Assembly: GCA_027924585.1 (NCBI GenBank)
Contig: BSBM01000186.1
Location: 6,262,001-6,326,000 of the forward strand
Length of the DNA stretch: 64,000 nt
Source: Larix kaempferi
Lineage: Eukaryota; Streptophyta; Pinopsida; Pinales; Pinaceae
Direction: 5' to 3'
In this document: positions 9,330 to 19,203 of the stretch, one piece after another
Layout of the letters: each line of letters starts with the position of its first letter
Position numbering within the stretch: the stretch's first letter is position 1
Notes under the pieces: model-generated
What the model was told of the DNA's origin: nothing
The model's input: the letters and a program-made list of their open reading frames with translations, nothing else
Databases searched by the model: none
Position numbers and translations under genes: made by a program

Positions 9330-11463
9330 TGCACAAGAGAGAGGTCAAAGGAAGGGAAGAAGCATTGAAGAGGAAGGTAAGGGTATCTGAGGGAGTTTGG
9401 CAACGGTAAAGGAGGAGAACATGAGGAGAGGAAGGGAACATAGGAATACATACAAACATATGAAGATGGTGGGTTATAGAAGGAGTAGGTAGGGATGTGA
9501 GAAAAAGAAAAAGAAAAAGATAGGAAGGACAATAAGGAACGGATGATGACAGACAATTGAAGGGTAGAGGATGCATGGGGTGTAGGAAAAGGTGGAGGAG
9601 TGGGAGAGGGTGCAAGGGCCATGGGTAGAGAGGAGAAAATGAAGGAAGAAGGAGGGGAAGGGGGAGAGGGAGTAGGAGGAGGAGGAGGGATTCGGGGGGG
9701 AGGAAGCGAAGGGGAGGAAAAGGGATGGAGAGGAGAGGATGAGGAGGAGGGGTGATGGGAGGGGGAGGAGGGATTCGGGTGGGAGGAAGCGAAGGGGAGG
9801 AAAAGGGATGGAGAGGAGAGGAGGAGGAGGAGGGGCGATGGGAGGGAGAGGGGGAGAGGGGGGGAGAGGGGAGGGGAGAGAGGAGGAGGAGCATGGGGGA
9901 AGGTGATGGGAAATGGGGGGGAGGGAAAGGAATATGAGTAGGGGAGGAGTAGGGGGGAAGGGGATAAGGGGGAGGGGGAGAGAGGGAGTAGGGGGATGGG
10001 TATGAGGAGGAGGAGGAGGAGGAAGGGGGAGGGGAGAGGAGGAGTAGGGGGGATATGGGTAGGAGAGGGGGAGAGAGGGGGAGGGGATAGGGGGAGTAGG
10101 GGGGATGGGGATGGGGAGAGGGGGAATAGGGGGGAGGGGGATGGGGATAGGGGGATGAGGGGGAGGGAAGAGGGGAGAGGGGGATGGGGAGTAGGGGGGG
10201 GGGGGGATGGCGACAGGGGTAGTAGCGGGAATAGGGGAGGGGAGAGGGAGAGTAGGGGAGAGGGGGATGGGGAGAGGGGTAGTAGGGGAGATTGGAGAGG
10301 GGGGGGGGGGGAGAAGCAGTAGGGGGAGTGGGTATGAGGAGGGGGGGGGAGGGGGAGGACGGGGATGGTTAGAGGGGTATTAGGGGGGAGGAGAGAGAGG
10401 GGGAGGGGGAGGGGGAGGGGAGAGAGGAGAGGGTAGAGGAGAGAGGGGGAAGGGGGATTAGGGAAGAGGGTGGGAGAGAAGAGGAGTAGGAGGGAGGGTA
10501 ATAGGGAGAGCGGTATTAGGGTTGAGGGGGAGAAGGGGGATGGGAGAGGTGGAGTAGGGGGAAGGGGGATGGGGAGAGGGGTTGTAGGGGGAAGGGTGAT
10601 GGGAGAGGTGGAGTAGGGGGAAGGGGGATGGGGAGAGGGGTTGTAGGGGGAAGGGTATGAGGAGGACGGGGAGGGTTATGAGAGAGGGGTAGTATGGGGG
10701 ATGGGGATGGGAGATGGGTGGGTGTGAGGAGGGGCATATTGGAGGGGAGGAAAGGGGGATATAGGGAGGAGGGAGGGTGAGGGTAGTAGAAGGGCAGTGA
10801 AGGAGGAGGAGGCAGGGGGAGGGGAGGAGGAGGAGGGGGGGTGGGAGTTAGGGGAGGAGAAGAGGTGAAGGAAGAGGGGAGTGGACGGGAGAGGAGAGGG
10901 AGAGGTAGAGGAGAGGGGATGGGAGGTGGGGTAGAGGGGAAAGGTGAGGGAGATGGAGAGTGGGAGGAGTAGAAGGATGGGTGGGGAGGTAGGGGAGCGA
11001 AGGGAAGAGGGAGAGGGGAGGGGATGGGAGGAGGTGGGGAGGAAGGGAGAGGCATGGGAGATGGAGTTGGGTAAGAGTAGGAGGAGGGGGAGAGGAGGAG
11101 TGGGGGGAGGAGGGGTAAGGGATGCGATGTGGGGATGGGGAGGAGGATAGGGAGACAAGGAAGAGGAGGAGGGGAGAGGAGTGGGTAGGGGACGAGAGTG
11201 GGGGACGAGGGGGAGAGTGGATGGGGAGAGTGGAGATGGGAGGGGAGGGGAGAGGGAGATGGGAGGGGGGGAGAGAGGTGAGGGAGATGCAGAGGGGGAG
11301 GGAGAAGAGAAGGATGAGGGGGGAGGGAGGAGGAGAGGGATAGGTGGAGGAGGATGAGGGGATGGGGAGAGGAGGGAGTGGGTTTGGGGGGCCAGTGGGG
11401 GAGGAGAAGGATGGTGGGGGGTAAGGGGGGGTGGGTAAGGAGAGTGGGTAGGGGGAGAGGAGG
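9330..11463 (+). repeat. Purine-rich tract 1 (G/A on the plus strand)
   Basis: About 2.1 kb almost wholly of G and A, with occasional T and rare C. It is not a single short-unit microsatellite: it contains a near-exact 59-bp tandem duplication (starts 10539 and 10598) and longer words such as GTGTGAGGAGGGGCATAT at 10723. Many of these recur in the same order in tract 2 (33448-36675). Runs of G spaced by A/T give many potential G-quadruplexes, and the polypurine strand could form triplex DNA. Long Pro/Ser/Leu or Arg/Gly/Glu frames across it follow from base composition and are not genes. Confidence 0.9.
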
Positions 11464-12345
11464 TGTTGGGATTGGCCCAAGTGGGGCATTTTTGTGTAAG
11501 TCTGATTTTGGAACTGTGGAGCTGAGCGCAGTTAACCTGAAGGATTTTTGGAGAAGTAAGTGTTGGGATGCTGTGAAGATGTGTGCATCACAACATTAGA
11601 AGAGCTGCGAGCTTCAGCATTGCGAGGAGTACAATGCTGCAATGTGTCCAGTATATGGAGATCCGACAAAGCAGAGTGTTGGATGGAAGATGGCACATAT
11701 TCCGATTAGACCATTGGTGGTCTATTTTTGGTAAAGATGCTCCAAGAGTACCAAGCGGTGGGTAGGAGAAAAGCAGAAGGAATGCAACTGTTCGTACATT
11801 CAAAGAACCAATACCTGAACAAGTCGCAAAAGACCATTAGAGGAAGAACGACTCGATGAAAGGGACCTGTTGGCATGCGCATGATAGGGATGTTAATGGA
11901 GACGTGAAGCATGTGTGGAAGACGACCATGATGGAAGATTCGCTACAAGAAGCCAACAAGTCTAGTTAAGCTGAAAACCACAACAGTTTTGTAAAACTAA
12001 GGGTTTTTGCCTTCAAATTATAAAGACATGACCTACGGGCATGATCTATAAATAAGGCATAGTTTGTATGGGAAAGGGTTGTTGAATCTCTCATTTTGTA
12101 TAATCGTCATTGTTATTGGTTGAATAGATCTCTGTTGAGAGACATTTTGTAAAGGCTATGTAAGCTATGTGCGCAGAAACCTATTGAAAGAGAAGAGAGT
12201 CTGCAGCTGAGTGCGTAGGCAAAGACCTGTTGTACCCTTCCAAAATACTAATACAACAACAATTCTTGTGGACGTAGCCTCCATCCGGGGGGTGAACCAT
12301 GTTAAATCGTGTGTAGTGTGATTGTTTATGTTTGCACTTGTCTAT
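11464..12345 (+). repeat. LTR-like sequence upstream of a gag frame
   Basis: Starts TGTTGGGATTGG at the very edge of purine tract 1. It carries a TATA box (12047-12054), then a segment near 12270-12310 (GTGGACGTAGCCTCCATC and GTGAACCATGTTAAATC) of the kind common in U5 of plant LTRs. The 3' limit is not defined and no second copy is present in the window, so this could be a lone 5' LTR of the damaged gag element that follows. I could not place a primer-binding site. Confidence 0.4.
12047..12054 (+). promoter_or_regulatory. TATA box in the LTR-like sequence
   Basis: TATAAATA in the context GATCTATAAATAAGG, about 580 bp into the LTR-like sequence, as expected for the U3/R boundary of an LTR promoter. 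Confidence 0.45.
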
Positions 12346-12990
12346 TTGCTTACAATGAATATTGGAATTCTCAGTTGTCAGTTGTTATGCAAATGCTTTT
12401 ATATGTATTCACCATAGGAGAATGATGGGAATAATATGTTAAGTGTTGCATGAATGGATGAATGACGAATGTGTAGTATTCTAAGTCTGCAAAAATATCA
12501 GTTCGTTGAATAATTGCATGTGCATGTAGAGTTCGGGTTGTATGACTCTTTTGATGCACATCACCGGAAGTGTGCAACATTGTGTGTCTCATCTGGTTGC
12601 ATCAATTTAACGCTAAATAACCTAAGGTAGTAAATGAATGAATAAGTGTTAAGTGAATTCTTCATTATCGGTTAAGTTTGTGAAGGAACCGTATAAGTCA
12701 GTTGTGTTGTCCTGTCAAGTAAACTCTACTCAAACAGCATAGTCCATGGATGTGTTGGGTGCGCAAGTGCATTAGCTTGTAGAAGTGTTGACCGCAGCGA
12801 ACACTATCATCACATAGTCTTCAGTCCACAGTGCGAGCTCTGCAGTATTCTGTTAAAGAACTCATGACATCGCTATGGATACCTGATTCTGCAACACCCC
12901 CATAGCTTTGCCTCAGGTGATACCTCAGCCTATTCGCAGGTTGTTTCCAAAAGTGCTAGTGAAAAGGGGTTTTGTTGGTTAAGTTAAACC
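12346..12990 (+). other. Leader region before the gag frame
   Basis: No frame and no clear primer site. By position it is the untranslated leader of the element that starts coding at 12991. Confidence 0.35.
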
Positions 12991-13598
12991 ATGGAGAACC
13001 TGGGTCTACATTGGAAACCTATAGATCAATATATTAATGCTACAAATGGTTCCGTTGCTGTGCTAAGAATCCGTGATGAGTTGAAGCCGTGATGTGTGAT
13101 GAAGAAGAAGCTTCGTTGGGCATTGACGTTTGGCATGCAGACAAGAAAGAAATCTGGGCTTGGCGTTACAAGATAGAGAGAAACTTCGCAACGAATGAAA
13201 ATAGACACCCACATATCTCTGACATTCAGTGGTTGAACAAATACCTATGGATAGACGTTCATGAAATATTTTGGGAAACTTTTGGAAACAAGCTACACGA
13301 GTGGTTTTCAAGGCTCACAGAGCGCCAAAACTGTACACCACGAGACTTACCGACCGAGTGGACACTAGAGCTTATTGAAAGGCTCAAAGCAGTAGATAGT
13401 CCATTCACAAGAGCAGTCGACTTCTGGGTTGATAGTACACTACAGAGCTTTGTGACGAAGTTTGCTGTGGACATGCTAAAGTCCTATAGCACAGCCGAAA
13501 GAGAGTATTTCAAGCGTTTCAGAGGTAAGTACCTGGAAACCCTCAGTTTATACATTAAAATGCTTTTAGCCGAGAAAGGTGTTTTTAGAATGCAATGA
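12991..13598 (+). pseudogene. N-terminal part of a retroelement gag frame, Trp-rich
   Basis: A frame opens at ATG 12991 (MENLGLHWKPIDQYI), shifts by one base near 13090, then runs to 13598. The 13.1-13.6 kb part is unusually rich in Trp and charged residues (for example KKEIWAWRYKIERNF and EIFWETFGNKLHEWF) and is predicted mostly helical. It then shifts again into the frame holding the recognisable Gag domain. I do not recognise this upstream domain. It could be an extra ORF1-like domain before gag, as some Tat-lineage elements have, or simply an unfamiliar Gag N terminus. Confidence 0.5.
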
Positions 13599-15870
13599 AA
13601 GTTCTGAATCTGTAATGGTCAATAGCATTTATAGTGAGTCTGACGAAGAGACACATAATCTAAGAAGTGGGAAAATATATAAATATGCAACTAAGAAGAA
13701 TTCTAGTGGATCTGGACTCTGTGTAGACATTGATTCAGAAGACGAACCTGATAGCCAAACCGCACTTCTATCGTCCACTTGTCAGCCTATTACGCCATAG
13801 AATCCACCGGTTGGGAACACCGTGCCTCCCATTGCACAAAATCAACTAGTTCAGAACCCCACAGTTGTGAATATCCTTAGCACTCAAAACATTTAGCACA
13901 GTACCACGTTTATCTTTGTCGTGCAGAACACTATGCAGAACCCTCCACCACCTATAAGAAGCATGACTAAGGATATTAAGCTGTCGATGTTCAAAGGAAT
14001 GGGTCTAGAGAAGCCTGATTAGTACTGATTTCTATGTGAAGGCGTATGGAGTGTTAAACAAGTCCAAGATGACGTTGTGAAGCGAGCGCAACTCATCACC
14101 ACTTTTAGAGACAGATCCTTGCATTGGTTCATGAAATATTTGCAGGGACAAAATATAACCGTGGTAGAAATCAAGGCTGCACTCTTAGTAGAATTTAAGA
14201 AGCCCAAATCAAAATCATAGTGTATAACAGAGTTGAAAGAGATCAAACAGAAACCTAATGAGACAGTTTGGGAGTTTGATGAGAAGTTTAAGACACTATT
14301 GGACCAAGTAAGTTTTGTTATTATGCCACAACAGCATAAGGAATGGTTTGTAGCTGCGCTGTTGCCCCATATCAGACAATCATTGATGCAGAAGAAGGTG
14401 GCTTCGTAGGTAGAAGGCTTAGAGATCGCGATGAAGTTAGAAGCTTCACCTATTGGAGAAATTAGCACTAGAATGTCTCAAATTAAGAACGAGTTGGCTA
14501 CCTTGACACTCCAGCTACAAGATATCAAGAAAGGAAAACAAGAGAGACAAGATGTTTGGTGTACAGGTTGTGAGGGAGAAGGACACACTAAGGATCATTG
14601 TCCGTTATTTCAAGACTTCCTTAACATGGGCATACCAAACCCACTAAATCCGAACTCAAGGCCATGGCATGAAATTTATAGAACTAGAGGACACCATCCA
14701 TAGGACTGCTACCTAATTCAGAAATATGTAGGAACACTTAGAAACCTATACTGCAATTTATGTAAATCAGTTGGCCATGATGAGTCCAACTGTCGTGCAT
14801 ATGAGCTCCTGTTAGAAAGAAAGAAATATATTGAGCATATGTATGGAGGAGTATACAGAGTCTAGGAAGAGACTCCGTAGAAGCAAGAGAATGCACAACA
14901 TGATCAGGGAGGATACAGAGGTCGCGGAGGATACCGTGGGAGAGGAAGGAATGTTGTCCTAGCGGAAGGAAGAGGCCAAGGTCAAGTAATATGTTACAAT
15001 TGTGGACAGCCAGGTCATGTATCTAGAGATTGCACTAACCCATGCACTACATGTAGTTATTGTAAATCATTCGATCATGTTATTGAAGACTTCCCAGTGT
15101 TAGATGTAGAAATGAAGAAACGAAAATGGCATGATGTGCCAAACCCAAACATCCAGTCAATCCCATCATAGAGGAGGCCTACGGATCCAAGTGTCAATGT
15201 AGTGACGCGGAGTGGTGCTATGACAAGGAGAGACAGAGGAGCAGAAGCTTCGACATTTGGAGACTTTAACACTAAGCAGACCCCTCTTGAAACGATATGG
15301 ATAAGGAAATCCACTGGGAAAGCACTTGATTTCAACTTGGATAAAAATAGAGAAGCCTTTGAAGAAGCGCGGGATATCATGAACGAATTAGCACCCAAGT
15401 TGCCAAGAATCCCGCTGCGTAGCAAAATACCGCATATAGAAGATACGCTAGCCGCTTATGACAAGATGAGCATCGCAACAGAGACAAGCACATCTGTTGC
15501 ACACTTCCTATGGTGTTGCATGAAGTTGGTAAAGAGCACCGATGCTATAGCGGAGTTGAAAAAATTGTTAAATCAGTATGAACCACAGAGCGAGATGGAA
15601 ACTACTGATAGCGCAGTTCACCAGATCAAGAAACACAAAAGATCAGGAAGAGAAATGAGACTCAGTGCACAGATAGGAGACTATGAAATGGATGAGATCA
15701 TCCTTGATATGGGATCTGAAATAAATGTCTTAACCAAACATACATGGCAGCAAATGGGGAGACCAAAGTTGTTAAGGTCACCTATCCAGTTGACAATGGC
15801 CAATCAGGAGCACAAGGTCTTCACTAGGGGGCCAATATTATACCACATTCGTTCATATTGGGGGTATTAA
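13579..15870 (+). pseudogene. gag: Ty3/gypsy gag and protease, interrupted by amber codons
   Basis: One phase holds for about 2.2 kb. It encodes a capsid-type domain (about 13950-14450, including LHWFMKYLQ and KQKPNETVWEFDEKF), a zinc-knuckle region and a protease-like domain. CCHC boxes of form CX2CX4HX4C lie at 14560-14601, 14752-14793 and 14992-15033. A fourth at 15052-15093 has Phe in place of the last Cys. An RG-rich patch precedes the third. The protease active site reads DMGSE at 15706 where DTG or DSG is usual. Ten stops interrupt the frame: nine TAG (13798, 13894, 14020, 14218, 14407, 14701, 14863, 14878, 15169) and one TGA (14026). Coding similarity ends near 15840, and reverse transcriptase does not follow, so the element is truncated. 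Confidence 0.75.
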
Positions 15871-16020
15871 TTAAACATGAAAACCATAACATTATATTGC
15901 CTATATATTTAAGGTGGTTAGGGTTATTTTATTTATTTATGCAATATGCAATATGTTGGGATATATATTATAGTGACTTGCTGCCTAATTTCCGCCGAAA
16001 TTACTATGTGAGATTGTGGT
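15871..16020. other. Junction after the truncated gag-protease
   Basis: AT-rich 150 bp separating the broken protease frame from the tandem array. No LTR terminus could be fixed. Confidence 0.4.
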
Positions 16021-16690
16021 GAGAGTTCCCTCGAAATTGTTGTGTGCGAGTTGCAGGGAAAGGAAATCGTGTCGCAGCAGCTGGGTTTTGTGGTGAATGG
16101 ACATTGCAGTGAGAGTTGTAGGTTAAGGAAATCTTGTCCGCTGAAATTGTTGTGTGAGAGTTCCCCCAAAATAGTTGTGTGAGAGTTACAGGGAAAGGAA
16201 ATCACGTTGCAGCAGCTGAGTTTTGTGGTGAATGGACATTGCAGTGAGAGTTGCAGGTTAAGGAAATCCCCTTGCTGCAGCTTGTGGGTTTTGTGGTGAA
16301 TGGTGGTGAAGCCCCTGTGTGAAGAGGCAAAGGCTTGCAGGGAAGCCAGGGTTTCATGGGTTTTGTGGTGAAGCCCTTGTGCGGAAATCGCATCGCAGCA
16401 ACTTGTGGGTTTTGTGGTGAAGCCTCTATGTGAAGAGGCAAAGTCTTGCAGGGAAGCTAGGGTTTCATGGGTTTTGCGGTGAAGTGTGGGTGCCCCGTGT
16501 GGAAATCGCGTAGTAGCAGCTTGTGGTTTTTGTGTTGAAGCCCTTGTGTGAAGAAGAAAAGGCTTGCAGGGAAGCCAAGGTTTCGTGGGTTTTGTGGTGA
16601 AGCATTGGTGAATCCCCCGTGTGGAAATCATGTCGCGGCGTGTGGGTTTTGTGGTGAAGCCCCTGTGTGAAGATATTATATCTGTTTATA
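16021..16690. repeat. Compound tandem-repeat array
   Basis: Two related unit types. A 135-bp unit occurs twice (anchor GGGAAAGGAAATC at 16056 and 16191). Then a unit of about 111-119 bp occurs just over three times (anchors GCCCCTGTG-like at 16311, 16422, 16540 and 16659). All share GGGTTTTGTGGTGAA. The minus strand stays open for 232 codons (15933-16631), but its peptide simply repeats His/Thr/Lys/Leu-rich segments in step with the DNA, so I treat it as a by-product of the repeat. Confidence 0.8.
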
Positions 16691-17751
16691 GGGTATCATA
16701 AATTAATTATTTGCATTGCTCATTTGTTGCTTTTCCTAAAATTCTTTTGGGAATTTGTTACAGGCGAGGGATAAGTTCACCTTCATATATCTTATTCATA
16801 ATTTATTACAATGAAGGGTTTTCAAGGTATACACTTTCGTTAGAGCTATCAAATCTTAATTTATTTACAGTCATTCTGGTTTAGACACTGATAACGTTCA
16901 AATGTTGCTTGTATAGATATCCCTAATTGGGTGAATTTGGAAACTTCCATCATTTCTTGGAGATGCTTATCATGTATGTTCATAAGTCGCGATCTTGTGA
17001 CAAAAATTTGACCATGATTTCTGGTATGTTCATAATTTGACCATGAATCTCCCTACCCCGTTGAAGGAAATTAGAAGTTTGATATCTCTTTATTCTTCTC
17101 TAAGATAGGATTCCAATGCCTTGGATTCTTGCACCTTTTTCTATGCCTATATAAAGTTGTTGTTTTTGTAGTTTTATGCACTTTCAATGTGTAGAGCTTA
17201 TTCCTGAGCCTATTTGGATGAATTTTGGTGTTCAACCATGGACAACCTTGGACCATAAATATTCTTAGATGCGTTCTCCTTTGAGAAATATCTCTAATGA
17301 TTGTAAGATAGAAAGAATTAAATAGTTGAGATGTCTGATGCATGGAGAAAACTAGTCATTTTTAAATGAAATCATTTTCCTTCATTGATACACATCACAT
17401 TCATAACATGGATATGACAAGAAACTAGCTGCTCAAAGCTTTAATTAATGATCAAGAAGAATATTACATTGACTGGAATAACTTGTGAATTTATAGAGGA
17501 GTACAATAACATAGGACTTCAAGTTTGATCAACATATGCCTTTCCTTGGTGGTCTTTGATCTTGCAGTCTTGAGAAAATTTGCTCTCAAAGTATGCTTGA
17601 TAATGTTGAAAGAGTTCGAATCATTCTTTTATAGTTTCCCTTTTCTCTTAACTGCTTCTTGAAACTACCTTTCACTTTATTCGCTGCCCAAAACTACCCA
17701 AAATCACTACTTTAAACCATAATCAAACCCTTTTAATTTAATTTTGTTGTG
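16691..17751. other. Noncoding DNA downstream of the minus-strand coiled-coil frame
   Basis: AT-rich with no convincing frame. On the minus strand, CTCTATAAATTCACAAG near 17500 resembles a TATA box, so part of this may be an LTR or 3' flank belonging to the minus-strand frame that ends at 17752. Termini were not found. Confidence 0.3.
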
Positions 17752-19061
17752 AGGTTAAGGTTGAGGCTTTCCCTTGGGTTGGAAAAAACACTTTAAAATA
17801 TTTGGAAATCTCCTACCAATTCTTACCCATTGGATATTTGTGATTTTTCCACGATTTTTCATAGCATTCACTGTTATATCTACACCTGTGTATTGCTCAT
17901 AACTTGTAGGTGGATGACTTTTAAATGTCATTCTTAAGCTAGCCAAGAGTTCAAATTCTTTTGATAGCTTTTCCATTATGACTGCCTCTTTTAAATTTCC
18001 TTCTATGCCTTCAAATGTTGCATCATTGTTTCTTTTGTTGTTTAAAAACACTTGATATGATTCTTGGGTGTACAAATCACCATTCTCATCCCAATGGAAT
18101 GGAAATCCTTTTTTTAATGCATCTATGAACAATCCTTTAAAGAAGGTGATTTCTCTTATTAGATTGTTTACCTTGGTTTGGCCTCTATTCATTAATTTCT
18201 TTGTTATCACCAAATTGGAATTTGTAATGATATGTGTTTTGTCAGTGGCCCTCAATGTTTGCTATTGGGCTTTGGTCCCGCTATTCAAAATTTTTATTAC
18301 ATTCTGAGCTATGTTCAGTTTTTTGAATATCTCAATTGATATAGTGTCCCACAAGGTGTGTTTGGTCCCTTTAAGGGTGCTTTCAGGGGTGCCTTCGCTA
18401 TGATCGATTTTGACAATAGATCACCTCTTTCTGGAACTAACCCTTCTCCTTATTTACCTGCTCAAGGAGCTCATCCCTTTCTATTATATTTTCATTTAGA
18501 TTCATATCCTCTGCTTCCTTTGCATCCAACATTTTCTCGATATTGATTATTTCTACTTGCTTCATGGACAGACCCATCATAAGTTTACTTGTCCCTTTAG
18601 TGGACCGAGGGGTGGCTTGAGCTGTAATTGTTGCCTTTTATAATTCTAGCCTAGAAACCTGTAGTTTTAGGCAAGTTACCTTGTCTTTGTACTGCTTCAT
18701 GGAGCTCTTATAATCTAGCATCTCCTTGTGTATATTCTCCTTCTCCTCTTGGGGTACCAATACCTCTGGGGTCTATACATGTTCTACCTTTGGTAGCTTC
18801 AATTTCTTCTTCAACACTTGGATCTCATTGTCCTTTTGCAACATCAATGATTGCACATGAGTGAGATCACTTGGATTAGCCCCAAGTGGAACCATTTTCT
18901 GTTCTAGTTCTTTGATAGTCAACTGGTTGGCTTTGGTGGCCACCTTCTCTAACTTTAACTGCTTTTCAATCTTCTGCACTAGTGCCTGCTTCTTCTTAAC
19001 ATTGTTTGACAGAAAATCCACTTGAGCAATGCGAGCCAGATCTCCCTAGCTCAATGCGATA
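17752..19061 (-). pseudogene. Coiled-coil protein gene of unknown family, decayed
   Basis: Reading the minus strand from 19061, a frame gives heptad-rich sequence (near 19021-18773: KKKQALVQKIEKQLKLEK and KELEQKM), a Lys/Glu-rich continuation with several stops, then a 166-residue open C-terminal segment (18255-17755). That segment contains FFKGLFIDALKKGFPFHWDE, TSYEQYTGVDIT and the ending FFQPKGKPQP. The upstream edge is preceded on the minus strand by TTGTTCTAG, a possible 3' splice site, and a likely upstream exon lies at 19134-19203. The C-terminal segment is compact and not coiled. I do not recognise it. It may be an accessory ORF of a retroelement or a host-gene fragment. Confidence 0.45.
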
Positions 19062-19133
19062 CTAGAACAAATAGAACAAACTATAAACCACCTTCCTAGA
19101 TCTAGTTAAAGATCAAGTTATTAGATGTTTTAC

Positions 19134-19203
19134 CTTTAGTTTGTAGCCCTTTATCCTGGATGTTGTTTTGTGCATCGTGGTCATCAAATCTCAGCTACAA
19201 GAC
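19134..19203 (-). pseudogene. Candidate 70-bp exon of the coiled-coil gene
   Basis: On the minus strand this segment is preceded by a T-rich run ending GTGTCTTGGCAG and followed by GTAAAA, both good splice signals. It encodes LRFDDHDAQNNIQDKGLQTK after one TAG. Its phase does not join perfectly to 19061, so an indel or another acceptor is needed. Confidence 0.35.

Noticed and set aside
9319-11489. Long Pro/Ser/Leu-rich minus-strand and Gly/Arg/Glu-rich plus-strand open frames (up to about 213 codons)
   Set aside because: They exist because G/A-only DNA lacks most stop codons. Frames overlap in several phases and have no domain content.
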